Shown: piece after piece, positions 51,201-63,100 of the stretch
Layout: the number at the start of each line of letters is the position of its first letter
How positions within the stretch are numbered: the stretch's first letter is position 1
Origin: Cotesia glomerata
Lineage: Eukaryota > Arthropoda > Insecta > Hymenoptera > Braconidae
Direction: 5' to 3'
NCBI RefSeq assembly: GCF_020080835.1
Contig: NC_058167.1
Coordinates: 6,740,459-6,804,458, forward strand
Length of the DNA: 64,000 nt
Translations under genes and position numbers: made by a program
Notes under the pieces: generated by a model
The model's database searches: none
What the model was told of the DNA's origin: nothing
The model's input: the letters and a program-made list of their open reading frames with translations, nothing else

Positions 51201-54200
51201 TATTTATTTAATTTAAATGCCAAGGCAATGGCCGAATCGCAAATGATACAAAATAACAGGTAAAAAGTACATATAAGAATATAAATAGATCTACATAGAT
51301 AAACTGACAATGTTAAGATTATAACTAATCGAACAATACAAACAATTTAAAGTTTGAATAATGAGATCAATTAATTACAATTAATAAGAATGAGGTGAGA
51401 AAAAGTGAACAAGAGTTTGTAATTTGAATAATAAATGTCAGATTTAAGTTAGAACTTAAATTTAAATTTAAAGCACTGCAGACAGCACCAATTTTAATGA
51501 TTTGAATCATCATCAGTAATACCAGGTATCCAGCTCTTCTTTAGCTCAAGATCGCGGAAAAATTCATAGGTTTTTATCTTGAAAGTGTCAATGCTAAGCC
51601 ATTGATCAATTATCAAGCTTTTAACAAAAATTAACAAAATTTTCTTTCGATTCTCATTTCTTGATTTGAAAATTGAAAAAATTCATACTCGTTTTGTTTT
51701 TTATAAAAATTTTTTAGACTGAGCATAAAACACTGAATAAATTAAAAAAAATATTATTATACTAGAAAGATTTTTTATGAGATTTATAAAATTTTTGTAA
51801 ATTTTGTAAATTTTTGTAAATTTTGACTTTTGATCACAACTGATGCAATAATTTTCTTCATATATTGGATATATATTTTTATATATACGTGACTGAATAA
51901 AGTAGTCAGTACTTGTCTCGGATAGCTTAACTGGTAGAGCCCTTGGCGCGTAACCGAGAGATCTGGGTTCGATTCCCAGTCTGGGCTGTCTGATTATTTT
52001 TTCAATTACGGAAAAATCCCCACTGAGTAGGTCCCCCCCTTTCCCCTATCCGTTCTTTCCCAACTCCCTTAAAAATTTGCTTTAATATGGCACATACTCT
52101 ACCATTTGAGCTATCCGGTCTATACTAAATTTCCATTCGCTTATTCTATATACATTAAGCCACACCGTCCATCTTACGGCAAGCATTTTTACAAATATAA
52201 ATAATGCTGTGAAGCGGGAAAGAATAGGAGTTACGGTAATTATTACGTGAAGCGTTCCACATTCACGCAACAGGATATTGGTAGGAAAGGATTGAGAAAG
52301 GAATGTAGAGAGGATAATCTTAATGTGAGTTTATAGAATATGCGAGAAAAAAAATTATTAGATAGCTCGGACTGGGATTCGAACCCAGAACCTTCCGAAG
52401 ACATGTCGGCTACTCTACCATTTGAGCTATCCGGTCTATACTAAATTTCCATTCGCTTATATATAATTATTACGACTTCAAATATTTTTTTCATGTCTAC
52501 AATTCTAAACAGATCTTCATGAAACTTAGCATGCTTACTTTTTGGATAATTTTTGTGGCCAAGTTAAAAAATAAGTTACATGAATTGATTACTTTTAAAA
52601 TAACAGCATTTGAAAATTTTCAAAAAGTAAACGAGAAATCATACTTTTGCTGTTTCTCATCGAAATATAACTTTTAATTAGATAAGTTATCAATTTTCAG
52701 TGAAATGCGTCTAAAAGTTCATCAAATAAACTTCAATTTTCATTTCTACTTATTTTTTTAGATTAAAAATTATATATCTTTCTACATACTTAATGATATT
52801 TTACTTTTACATTCGTTTTAACGATTTTGTTCTTGGTGCTTTTTAAAATAGAAAACAACACCTTAATCGATAAAGTTAATCTTAGAAAATTTCAATGAAA
52901 AACAAGATAAGTACCCATTGAATCAGGTACATCATTAAAATGCCTGAATAAATAGTGTACATCTGAAGTAATCAATAGACACTACAATTTTGATCCATGT
53001 ATATTTCATTATGACTAAAATAATGATTTCCAAAATATTAATAAAATAATTACCCACTATAAAACGAATGCAAAAGTAAAATTTCATTAGATAGACAGAG
53101 AGAGAGGTAATTTTTGGCCTAGACCGATGGTCAGGTGCAAATTAAAACTCATTTATTAAACTTTCAAATGCAATCCACAAAAATTTTACAAGATCGCATT
53201 CAATAGTTATTTTTCAAAGAAGCAGTGAAAGAACCAATTTTTTGATATTTTAAAAAATTCAAATTGCTAACCTATACGATTTAATTAAGAAAGAAAAAAA
53301 AATAAGTATGCAAATTAAAGCTTATTTCATTAGCTCTCAGATGTAATTTACATAAATTTAATAGAATATTGCGTTCAATTGTTATTGCACGGAAAAACAG
53401 AAGAAATGAAAATTTTCGTGATTTTAGAAAATTTTTGAATAGCTGTAGTTTTTAAACTAATCTAACGATTTGGCTCATCCTCGAACTTAACCTCGGAAAT
53501 CGTCTTAAGAATGAGTGTGTGACGTTTTATTGAAATCCGTATAGAATCGTGGGAGTTAGAGAAGAGACAATATATAAATTTATGGCTGATTCTCTGTAAG
53601 GACGTCTTAAATCTGTACAAAAATGTCCGACCAAATTATTTTTGATTTTATTAGAAAAAAAATTAACAAGGGCTACAAAACTATCAGCTTAATTATAATA
53701 AATAAACAGCCGAATTAATTTTTGCTTTTTCGATATTTGTGTATCTTTTGCCATGTAACATGACAGGGGACTGTTTTTTTCTTATCATATTGAGAAAAAT
53801 CAAGCAAACTATTTCAATGCATTCAACTTTTCAAGTTCTCAATGAATGTTTACATTAATTAGAATAATATTAAGACTTATGGATCCAATTTTATAAATAA
53901 ATTATAAATAAAAATAGTTGCCAGGGGACTGAGTTTTGAAGTGGCCCAGACACACATTTCCAGCACAAACGGTGCTTTGACACTAAATAAAATGGCGATA
54001 AAGCGCTAACAGCCCTATGGTCATTAACTCAAGGCTAGTTAGGTCCTTATAAACCTTACAAAAGGTAAAATAACACGCTGGATTTTTTTTTTGACTTTGA
54101 ACTTCTGGCAGGGGACTGTTCTTAAAATGCCTGAGACAAACTTTGGTTTAATGAATTTAATGAAAAAAATTAATTTTCGGTACTTTTCATTGAAGAAGAT

Positions 54201-57200
54201 TGTTAGTCAACTAATTAAGTTTATAAACATTATGGACCAAATTATATATTATGGACGAATAACTTAAAATTTAATCTTAAAGTTTTAATTTTGGGAGTGG
54301 GACAGCCCAGGGGACTGTTATTTCGGTGGTTTACAAATTTATAGCAAAAAACCAAAATTTATTTCATTTTAATTTTCAATAGGCGCGCAGTAGCCCTATC
54401 GGATCTGGGTCTTGCTTACCAAAGCATTGGACCGGGTTCGAGTCTGGCGTACACCAATGAATATTTTCAATATTTAAGTGTATTATTTTGCTCAGCCCAA
54501 AAAATAAAACGAGTTCCAATCTCAAAAGTTTACCCCCTACCGTAGTCGCTCATGACCTTAGTAGTTTATGCGACTTTAAAACAAATTAAAAAAAAAAAAA
54601 AAATTTTCAATGCTCCAAATAGAAATGTTTTTTTACTTTCATAATAAATTTTTTTTAGTAACAAAATAACAATTTTTCTAATAAAAAAATGCCTGGGACA
54701 GCAAAAAACATCCTTACAGAGAATTAGGGCTTCACACGAGACGAGAGTAGGCGAGAATACTAAAAATCTCGTCTCGGTCTCGTAAATTCCGAAAAAATTA
54801 AGTCTCGTTCGAGTCTCGGTCTCGTCTCGTTACTAGTTGTCTCGTCTCGGTCTCGTCTCGTTACCAGTTGTCTCGTCTTGTCTCGCTTAGTTCTAAATAT
54901 TAAGAACAAATATCATATGAAATGAAAAATAAATAATAAATTATTTTTTTAAACTATAATTAAAACGTACTTTATACAACAATATTTTTACATATACATA
55001 AATTATTTAAGTTTTGACATTCTTAATTTTATCTTTTAAATTACACGATGACCAAGAAATCAAACATAATAACGCTTGCATCACATCATCTTTCAATGAT
55101 GTACGTGATTTTGTCATGATCATACCTGCTGTAGAAAATAGTCGTTCAACAGGTACGGATGTAGCCATTATACTAAATAAATCTTTGGCTATCTTGGAAA
55201 GGGTAGGAAAAGCTTTTTCATGCACTTTCCACCACTCCAAAATATTTGTGTTTCTATCTTCTCTTTCTAATCGTAAATACTCTTCAAACTCAGCTTTCCA
55301 ATGTTTCGAAGTTTCTGTCGAAGTTTTATATAGGCTATTAATATCAATACATTTTTTAATAAAATTGTTACAGCTTTCAATGACAACGCTCTCAGTTGGT
55401 TGATTATTGAGGGTGTTTTTAGCGTATTTTTTATAACACTCTTCGAAACATAGGATAGCTTCATTCTTCATTTCTTTACCCCAATCGGTTTTGTCGAATA
55501 TTTCGACCTTATGCCGAGGATCTAAAATCAAACTCGAACAATAAACCCAATTGGTTTTCCTGTAATGCTTTAACATCTTATCTCTAGATGCTTGAAAAGC
55601 AATTAATAAAGTTTCATCAACAACAGTGCGATTTGCTTTATTGTCTAACTCAAAAATTGTCGAATCAATATCTGAGATAAGTATGTTAAAAGCAACAACA
55701 ACAATTGGTAGCGTCACGTATTTTTCACCACAAATTGCTTCCGAAACTATTTTGAAATTTTTTAAAAATATACATGTTTGTTCAAGTAATAACCACTCAT
55801 TTTCATTTAGTCTTAACATACTTATACTTTTATTATTTTCGTGACTCAACCAGAATAAATTTAAACTATTTTTTAAACTAATTCCTACTTCAATCATATC
55901 ATGAGTGCTATTCCATCTTGTCTTAACATCCAAAATAGGTTTAATATATTTTGTTTTTGTGATGTTACAAAAATCAATTAATTTATTTTGTAATTGCTCA
56001 GACTTTCTTATTTTAATAAAAGTACTGCGCAATTTACAAATAGCGGATGATGGACTGAAATCAATTGAAGTCATTTCAAACAATTCGTTTTCATCTAAAA
56101 CGTCATGATTGAGTTCTTCATCATTAACATTTTCTACTTTAGAGATTAAACTGTCCAGAATATCACTCTCAGATTCAAGAAAGTCTACTTTTAACATTTT
56201 CATAATATCTTGAACACCGAGATTCAAAATATGGGCAAAACAACGAAAATGTTGATTGATATGATCAAAAGATTGGTCATTTTCTGCCATCAAAACATTT
56301 AATTCACTCATAAATGTAGTGCTTGCCGCTGCATTATCAAGGGTTATTACTACTCGGTGGGTCTTATATACGTGACTGAATAAAGTAGTCAGTACTTGTC
56401 TCGGATAGCTTAACTGGTAGAGCCCTTGGCGCGTAACCGAGAGATCTGGGTTCGATTCCCAGTCTGGGCTGTCTGATTAATTTTTTCAATTACGGAAAAA
56501 TTCCCACTGAGTATGTCCCCCTCTTTTCCTCTATCCGTTCTTTCCCAACTCCCTTAAAAATTTGCTTTAATATGGCATAATTTATAGCTAAATTTGTCAT
56601 TAAAGACAAATTTGGGAACTGGGGAAATAAAGGATAAAGGGGGGAGGAGGGACCTTACTCAGTAGGAATTTTTCGGTAACCGAAAAAATAATTCAGACAG
56701 CCCAGACCGGGACTCGAACCCGGATCATTTGGTTACGCGCCAAAGGCTCTACCAGTTAAGCTATCCGAGACATTGTCCGTAACTACCATTCCGTCACCTA
56801 ATATATACATGTTATTATATGTATAAGTTATTCCTTGAATCTTATTCTCTAACGCGTATTCTTTAATGCATTTAAAAAAAACTTTTGCGATATCTTTTCC
56901 ACTATGTCGACCACAAGAAGGTACAAAATCTAAAGCTAAAGATTGTAGCTGCCAATTATCATCGATGAAGTGAATAGTTACGCCGTAATATGACCTGAAG
57001 TTCATCGAAGTCCAGCCATCTACGGTAAATGAAAATTTAGAACAGTTATTATTCAAAATTTCCTTTACTCTCACTCGTTGAATGTGAAAATGCTCCATCA
57101 CCATTCGCCGAGCACAATTACGTCTGGGGACACTGATGTTGGGATTCAAAATATGAAAAAAATTTTGAGTGTCGTCGTCATCGAAAAAACTCAAGGCCAA

Positions 57201-60102
57201 CTTTTTCTTCGCCATCCACTCTACAATTAAAGCCTCATAATTCTTCGATGATAATTTATTCTAAAACATAAAATTCCTTTATGTTTATACAACTCTACTA
57301 AAATTTTTGACTAAAAATAGTGAATATAATATGTGGATCATTCCACACCAAATCACGAAATCTTAAAAATTGTACAGTGATAAGTATGTAAACTAAATTT
57401 TTTTCCATCAAAAATGTCGCTCTTCAAAGAAAGTCAAAATTTAAGTTAAAAGTTAAGAAAAAACGGTGAAAAAAAAATTTTTTGGTTCTTATTTTATTTT
57501 ATTTATTTTTTTTTTTTTTCAAAAACTACACTTCTAAACGAAAAAAATAGCCGCCGGCAAAGAGAGGTAACGATAATTAAATCAGACCCTCGCGGTTTTG
57601 ATAATGCCGTAAAAATACCGTAATTTTTCGGCATTTATGCTCATGCCGTATATTTACCGTTATAATTCGGTAATAATGCGGTTAAACTATAGTTGTTTTG
57701 GCCAGTTTTTATACTGTAGTTATCCAGTATATATACTGCACTTATGCTGTACAGTTACCAAAAATATACTATACAATTACCGCATTTTCAGCATAAATGT
57801 ATCGCATTTTTACGGTAAATGTTCCGTAATTTTTCGATCAAAAACTGACCAAAACAACCGAAAAAATGCTGAAAAAATACCGCATTAATACTGTATAATT
57901 GCGACATTTTTTCGGCATTTACAAAACCGCTAGGGGAAGTTATGAATTTTTCAAAATTACGATGCCGTTGTTTTTTTACAATTTTTAAAAATTCATATTT
58001 TCGGAGCTTTTGAAAATTAACGGCTCATAATGTCATAATTTAGGAGTAGGCGTCTTTTGAAACGTATAAAAAAAAAATTTAATTGAATAAAAAAATACAA
58101 TTTTTAAAATGTGGTAATTTGGCGTTGAATTGTTACCCATATGTATCTGCGAAGTGAATTTACATTTTTTACTACAAACCCAAAGCAATTAAGACAATTT
58201 TATGTCGACATGCGTATATAGTATTTTAACACACACTTAAAGAAATTACATTTTACATAATTAATTGAATACGTTGAAAAAATGTTTCTAATTGTTCACT
58301 ATTAGAGCGGTTTGAGATTGATGTAAAATTAAATTACCTGTTCAGAAAACATATCAGTCAATTTTTTTTCCGCTGATGACACAGATTTTTGAATCGAAGT
58401 TGAGTTTCCATAAACTTCTTCATAGGCTTTTGAATGAGCCGTCAGTAAATGCCTCTTCATACCGGTAAAGTTGTTATCTTTTCGGCTAATAATTTTTATC
58501 TTTTTTGATTTTTCACACACTAAACATATTGCTTTTTTCTCACCTCTAATTGTTTCAAGCTTGAAAAAATTTTCGAATTTTGAAGTTTTTTGTTTAGGTG
58601 GTTGATCAACAGTTTCACTTTCACTAATTTCATCTTCACTTTCATTTGATCTTTGCCTCTTATTTGGGTTATTATCACTAACAATCACACTTGTCGACAT
58701 TTTACTGTATTATCTGAAGTCGGAAAATTGTAGATCTTCACTGTTCAAAAGTTTTTGTAAAACTGATGAACAACTCTTTAGAGAATTTCTCTGATCCACA
58801 TAATGTTGTCAACATGAACAATTTTTCGTCACGCAGTTTAGCATAAATTTTATTTTTACGGAATACTTGAAACATTTTTTTTGCATCTAAGTTTGTTACC
58901 AAATACTTGAGTATTTGACCAGTTCTATGATATATACTCCCACAGATGTATAAAATAATTGTTCAAATCTTTACTACAAGAGGTACAGGAAAAAACAAAA
59001 AATTTCTCCAGATGTCCAAATAGAGACTAAACTTTCAAAACATCGCTATAGAGGCAATAAAAGTTGTCCGTTAAGTACTGAATTAATAATGAGATTAGTT
59101 TTTATATTTGTAAATTCTATTTTTCTTGAAAAATAACGTTAATTATCGCAAATTTGTAACAAATATAATAATTAATATTTTTTTGAAATATTATATAGAC
59201 AAAACACATTGGTGATTATAATGGAAACTCTTTATATTTAATTGTTTTATATAGGTGTTGAAAAAGGACGAGTCAAATATAAGAAAAGTTTACTGTATGT
59301 CTGTAATAAATAAGAGGATCTTCCAGGTAGAAAATTTCGAGTAAAAAAAACTTCCTTTAATAGTACACACATCTATAACTCTCTCGCTTGTAGACACATC
59401 CACAAGCGAGAGTACAAGTGAACCAATTGATCTTTTAAAAGGAATCATTCAAATCTAAAATGTAAAAATCTGCAAAAATAAGTAGTTATGATAAGTGATA
59501 CTGATAAGTAACTATTAGAAGAGAACAAGTTGAAGTAAAAATATGAAAAAATCATACTCAGCTAAGGATACCATGATGTTTTGTATTGACAAACTATGAT
59601 ATAGAATATAAATATTAATACGTATACTTCAAAAATTAGAGTTTCAACTTTGAGTTTTTTTTTTTTTAAGTTACAAAAAACTTTTTCACAGATGGTCTCC
59701 AGATTTTATAGTTTGTAAAATTTATTGTTCTCTATGTAGATCTTTTCTAATTTTTCTAATAAAAACTTCATAAAAAAAATTTTACGAGACCAAGAACGAG
59801 ACTCTCGGGTTGCGCTATATGTGGTCTCGGTATCGCCGAGAATATTTTCAAAAAGGTCTCGTCTCGTCTCGTCTCGCTTTTCCGAGACGAGAACGAGACG
59901 AGACGAGAAAATTCTCGCTCTCGTGTGAAGCCCTACAGAGAATCACCCATATATATATATACCAAAAAATACATAAATAAACTTTTGAACCATAAACCAT
60001 ATGCATTATTTTATTAATATTATTATTATTATATAATGTACTCATTATAAATATATTTGATTGTATGGCCCTTAGGGAGCACTTGCTCTAGGGTCAAAAT
60101 TA

Positions 60103-60134
<32 letters not shown>

Positions 60135-63100
60135 AATTTTCTGAATCTACTTGACGAGCTGAGTCGAAATATAGCAAAATTTTTCAAAAGTTCCGTGATG
60201 AAGACCAATGCAATAGTTATCTTTCTATGAAATCTACTAAAAAAGGAGGAGACACATGTAAACAATTACTCTTTATTTTATAATGTTTATTCTATTATTA
60301 TTTATTATTTTATTACTTAGATTACCATTTCAAGAAACTCTCGTGAGCCAGAGGAGGACAAGCTTCAAGATGATCAAGACAATTTGGAGTCAATTATAAA
60401 ACCAATTAATGATTCAAGTCAAAATAATATTCATTTAGCCCAATGGGTTCGTAATTCCCATCAAATACCTCCACCAGATTACGAAGTCCCACCAGAAGAA
60501 TGGACAGTCGAAGAATTGGCAGCTCGAGCTCCTAAAGAATCAATAAGTAGCAATGTTAACGAACAAGTAATCGAAGAAAACGTAGCGACTAATTCAGATC
60601 AAGAACAACACAGTACTGCTTCAAGTGCCAGTTTATCGACAGTTAAATCCACTACCGTCAATTCTAAAAAAAATGGCAGTTTTAAAGATGCACCTTCAGG
60701 ATCGATCAACATCTGCCGAAGGTGCCACAGGTGGAGTTTTCCGTATCAAGGATAGACTCTTAGAATTTTTTATATTATATTTATTACAATTAATATAATA
60801 TATTTTTATTTTATTTTAGTTATAATAATGATATTTTTAATAATCAACAGGTCTGGATGTCCGACACCGCCACCTCTAAGGGATCCTTTTTCACCTCTTC
60901 CACCAAAAATATCTATTCTTCCGCCAACACCTGATCTATGTCCAATGTACAAATTAAAAAATGGATCCCAAGATAGTTCGAGTAAAAACTGCACTACTGC
61001 TGATGAAAACACCGAAGATGGCAGTGAAGATGATTTGGATTGTGATGAAGAACCGCCTTACAGGTTGCTTATTTTTTTATATCATCATCATTTATCATTT
61101 TTATCGTATATTTATGTATCCAGAAAATATACACCAGTTAAAAATCAACCAGATTGAAAAAAAAAATTTTTAGTTTAAAATACTTATTTTTGGTTTAAAA
61201 TACTTATTTTGAAAAATTAGGACATAAGGTAAAAGCCCCAATAGATGATCACATATCAGTATATGATCACTCCATGTATTTGTATACCTATATTTGTGAA
61301 TATACTGGTATGTGATCATCTATTGGGGCTTTTACCTTAAATAGAAAATAAAAAAATTTTTCTATTTAATTTACAACAATTAAATTCTTAAAATCATGTT
61401 ATTTAATTCAAGAGATATTGTTTTCCTGAATTAAATTTATTTTTTCATCAGTGTAGTTTAAATTATAATTAATACCTTTCAGACACTCTACAAATAGAAT
61501 GAATAATTAAAACACAATATATGCAATGAGTACATTTACAGCCAACTATACAAACCGTAACTGTTTCTTTGAACATTGCCATATTATATTTCTTCTCTTA
61601 GCCAAACCTCATTCATGAGGTAACAAACATTCAAAACTGCTTAGAGAATATTAGAAAAGTATTTAGTAACAAGTTACTACTACATCCTTGCGATACTTTT
61701 AACAAACTTAATTAATTCTAATATTGTAAATAATACAATCATTAAAAATATTACGTTAATAATATTGGCTGCACAACAATTGATCCAACAACATAATACC
61801 CATACATGAATATCTCAGCAATAAAAAATCACACAAAAAATTAAAAGATGGTTTCAGAAATTACAATAAAAATTCTGTACATAAATTGACCATGGTTTTT
61901 TGAGAAAAAAATTTTTTCTATCTTGTACATGAACGTGGATATTGTATTTGGGTCAAATGTTGTACTATCAATGATATTAAAGTAGATGAAATGTAAAATT
62001 AAATTAAGGTCATTATCTTCAGAGCACTCCGAAGATTTGGAACGATGAGTAGCTTAGATCAAGAAGATGAGTTAGATGATCAAGGAGATGATGATAACCG
62101 TGATTTAGAGTCTCCACCAACAGGTTTAAAGTCTTGGACAGCAAGGGCTAGCGATTTCGTCGTTAGTAAAATGGTTTTTTTAGAACAATTGAGTGAAGGA
62201 GTTGGTAGTTACTTACTTCAGCCTCCCGTGCCACCTGAAAGGACTGAATTTTCACTAGATCCCAATGACGATGAAGGAACGACTTCCGGTGGAACATCTG
62301 GTGATGACATATGGGGTACACCAACTTCGGGTGGACCAGATGATGACAGTTTTACCGCCAGCCCCGTAAGTTTAATACAAAGTATTTAATGCTATGTTTT
62401 TAAGTAAAAACTCTTTGAGTTGAGTTTTTTTTTATCACCGCCGCCAGATTTTTTCAAGCACCATAGATTAGTCATACCTTCCAACACCAAAAAATAAGAG
62501 AGTAAGAGAGTAAATGATCGACTAAAAAATAAATAAGCTTCGCACGGCTCTGCATGACGTAAATGCTTGTACTATTTACAAAAAACAAAAAAAAACAATT
62601 AGTACCAGCTGAACCTGTCACTTTCATAGCCGTCTATCAATGGCAACGTTCTTGGCGAGGATAATTATGGGCTCACATTGAATACTGATGATGATGCTGA
62701 CGAAAGTGGTGATTCCGAAGACTGCAACGTGCCTGAAATCAGTATGGATCAACTGCTAGGTAGCAGTAACTTTTCATCTCTTCGATGTATTCTTAACCGT
62801 AGACGACTGGAGCCACTTCCCGAAGAAGACGATTCATCTGGTAACGAAAAAAATCAAGTTGGATGGTGGTGACATAGGTTGCAGCCCGCGAGTTTGACCA
62901 GTGGCGAAGATCAAATTCAAAACAGAGATCAAATATTCGCTAAATTGACTCAAGAAGATGAAGAATTTCGTAAAAAAATTTTGGATCTACATAAAAAACT
63001 TTTGGATGTTGACTCTGGTAAAGAATCCAGTCAAATTGATAATCCGCCAGTGAAAAAGATCGAAAAACGAGTAACACTTGTGGAAACAGCTACAACTCCA

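Larger units (their letters stand above)
55007..58700 (-). pseudogene. hAT transposase (BED finger, DDE-type core, hATC dimerisation)
   Basis: Exon 1 (58,700-58,338) has a BED zinc finger: CLVCEKS..FTGMKRHLLTAHSK. A GTAATT donor and TTTTAG acceptor bound a 1.08-kb intron. Exon 2 starts at 57,260 (NKLSSKNYEALIVEWMAKKK) in the same phase. The core includes FSFTVDGWTSMNFRSYYGVT and LDFVPSCGRHSGKDI. The frame is broken by an inserted SINE pair (about 56,349-56,832), then resumes as LDNAAASTTFMSELNVL, through DVKTRWNSTHDM and CSSLILDPRHK to the hATC block VPVERLFSTAGMI ending at 55,007. Apart from the insertion I see no stop or frameshift. Confidence 0.88.
54725..59935 (-). mobile_element. hAT DNA transposon with perfect 8-bp target duplication
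   Basis: The left terminus TAGGGCTTCACACGAGA is inverted at the right end (..CTCGTGTGAAGCCCTA). CAGAGAAT is duplicated exactly at 54,717-54,724 and 59,936-59,943: the 8-bp duplication typical of hAT. Subterminal regions are packed with GTCTCG/CGAGAC repeats (54,730-54,900 and 59,790-59,920), likely transposase binding sites. The transposase lies on the minus strand. Confidence 0.93.
50083..60320 (+). other. Rho GEF intron 10 (10.2 kb), with SINEs and a hAT element
   Basis: It contains the 966-bp CACGGAG element (50,153-51,118), SINE copies (51,892-52,460; 54,382-54,603) and the hAT transposon (54,725-59,935). Between about 52,460 and 54,380 nothing was recognised. Confidence 0.65.

Noticed and set aside
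51916..51988. Functional tRNA genes at 51.9, 52.4, 54.4, 56.4 and 56.7 kb
   Set aside because: The bodies are repeated with identical flanks and tails, lack the U before the anticodon, and are linked to SINE tails. They are tRNA-derived SINEs.
62841..62877. Micro-intron removing the in-frame TGA
   Set aside because: GTAACG to CATAG would be 37 bp and puts the rest out of frame with an immediate stop. Other donor/acceptor pairs are either about 23 bp or delete protein-like sequence.
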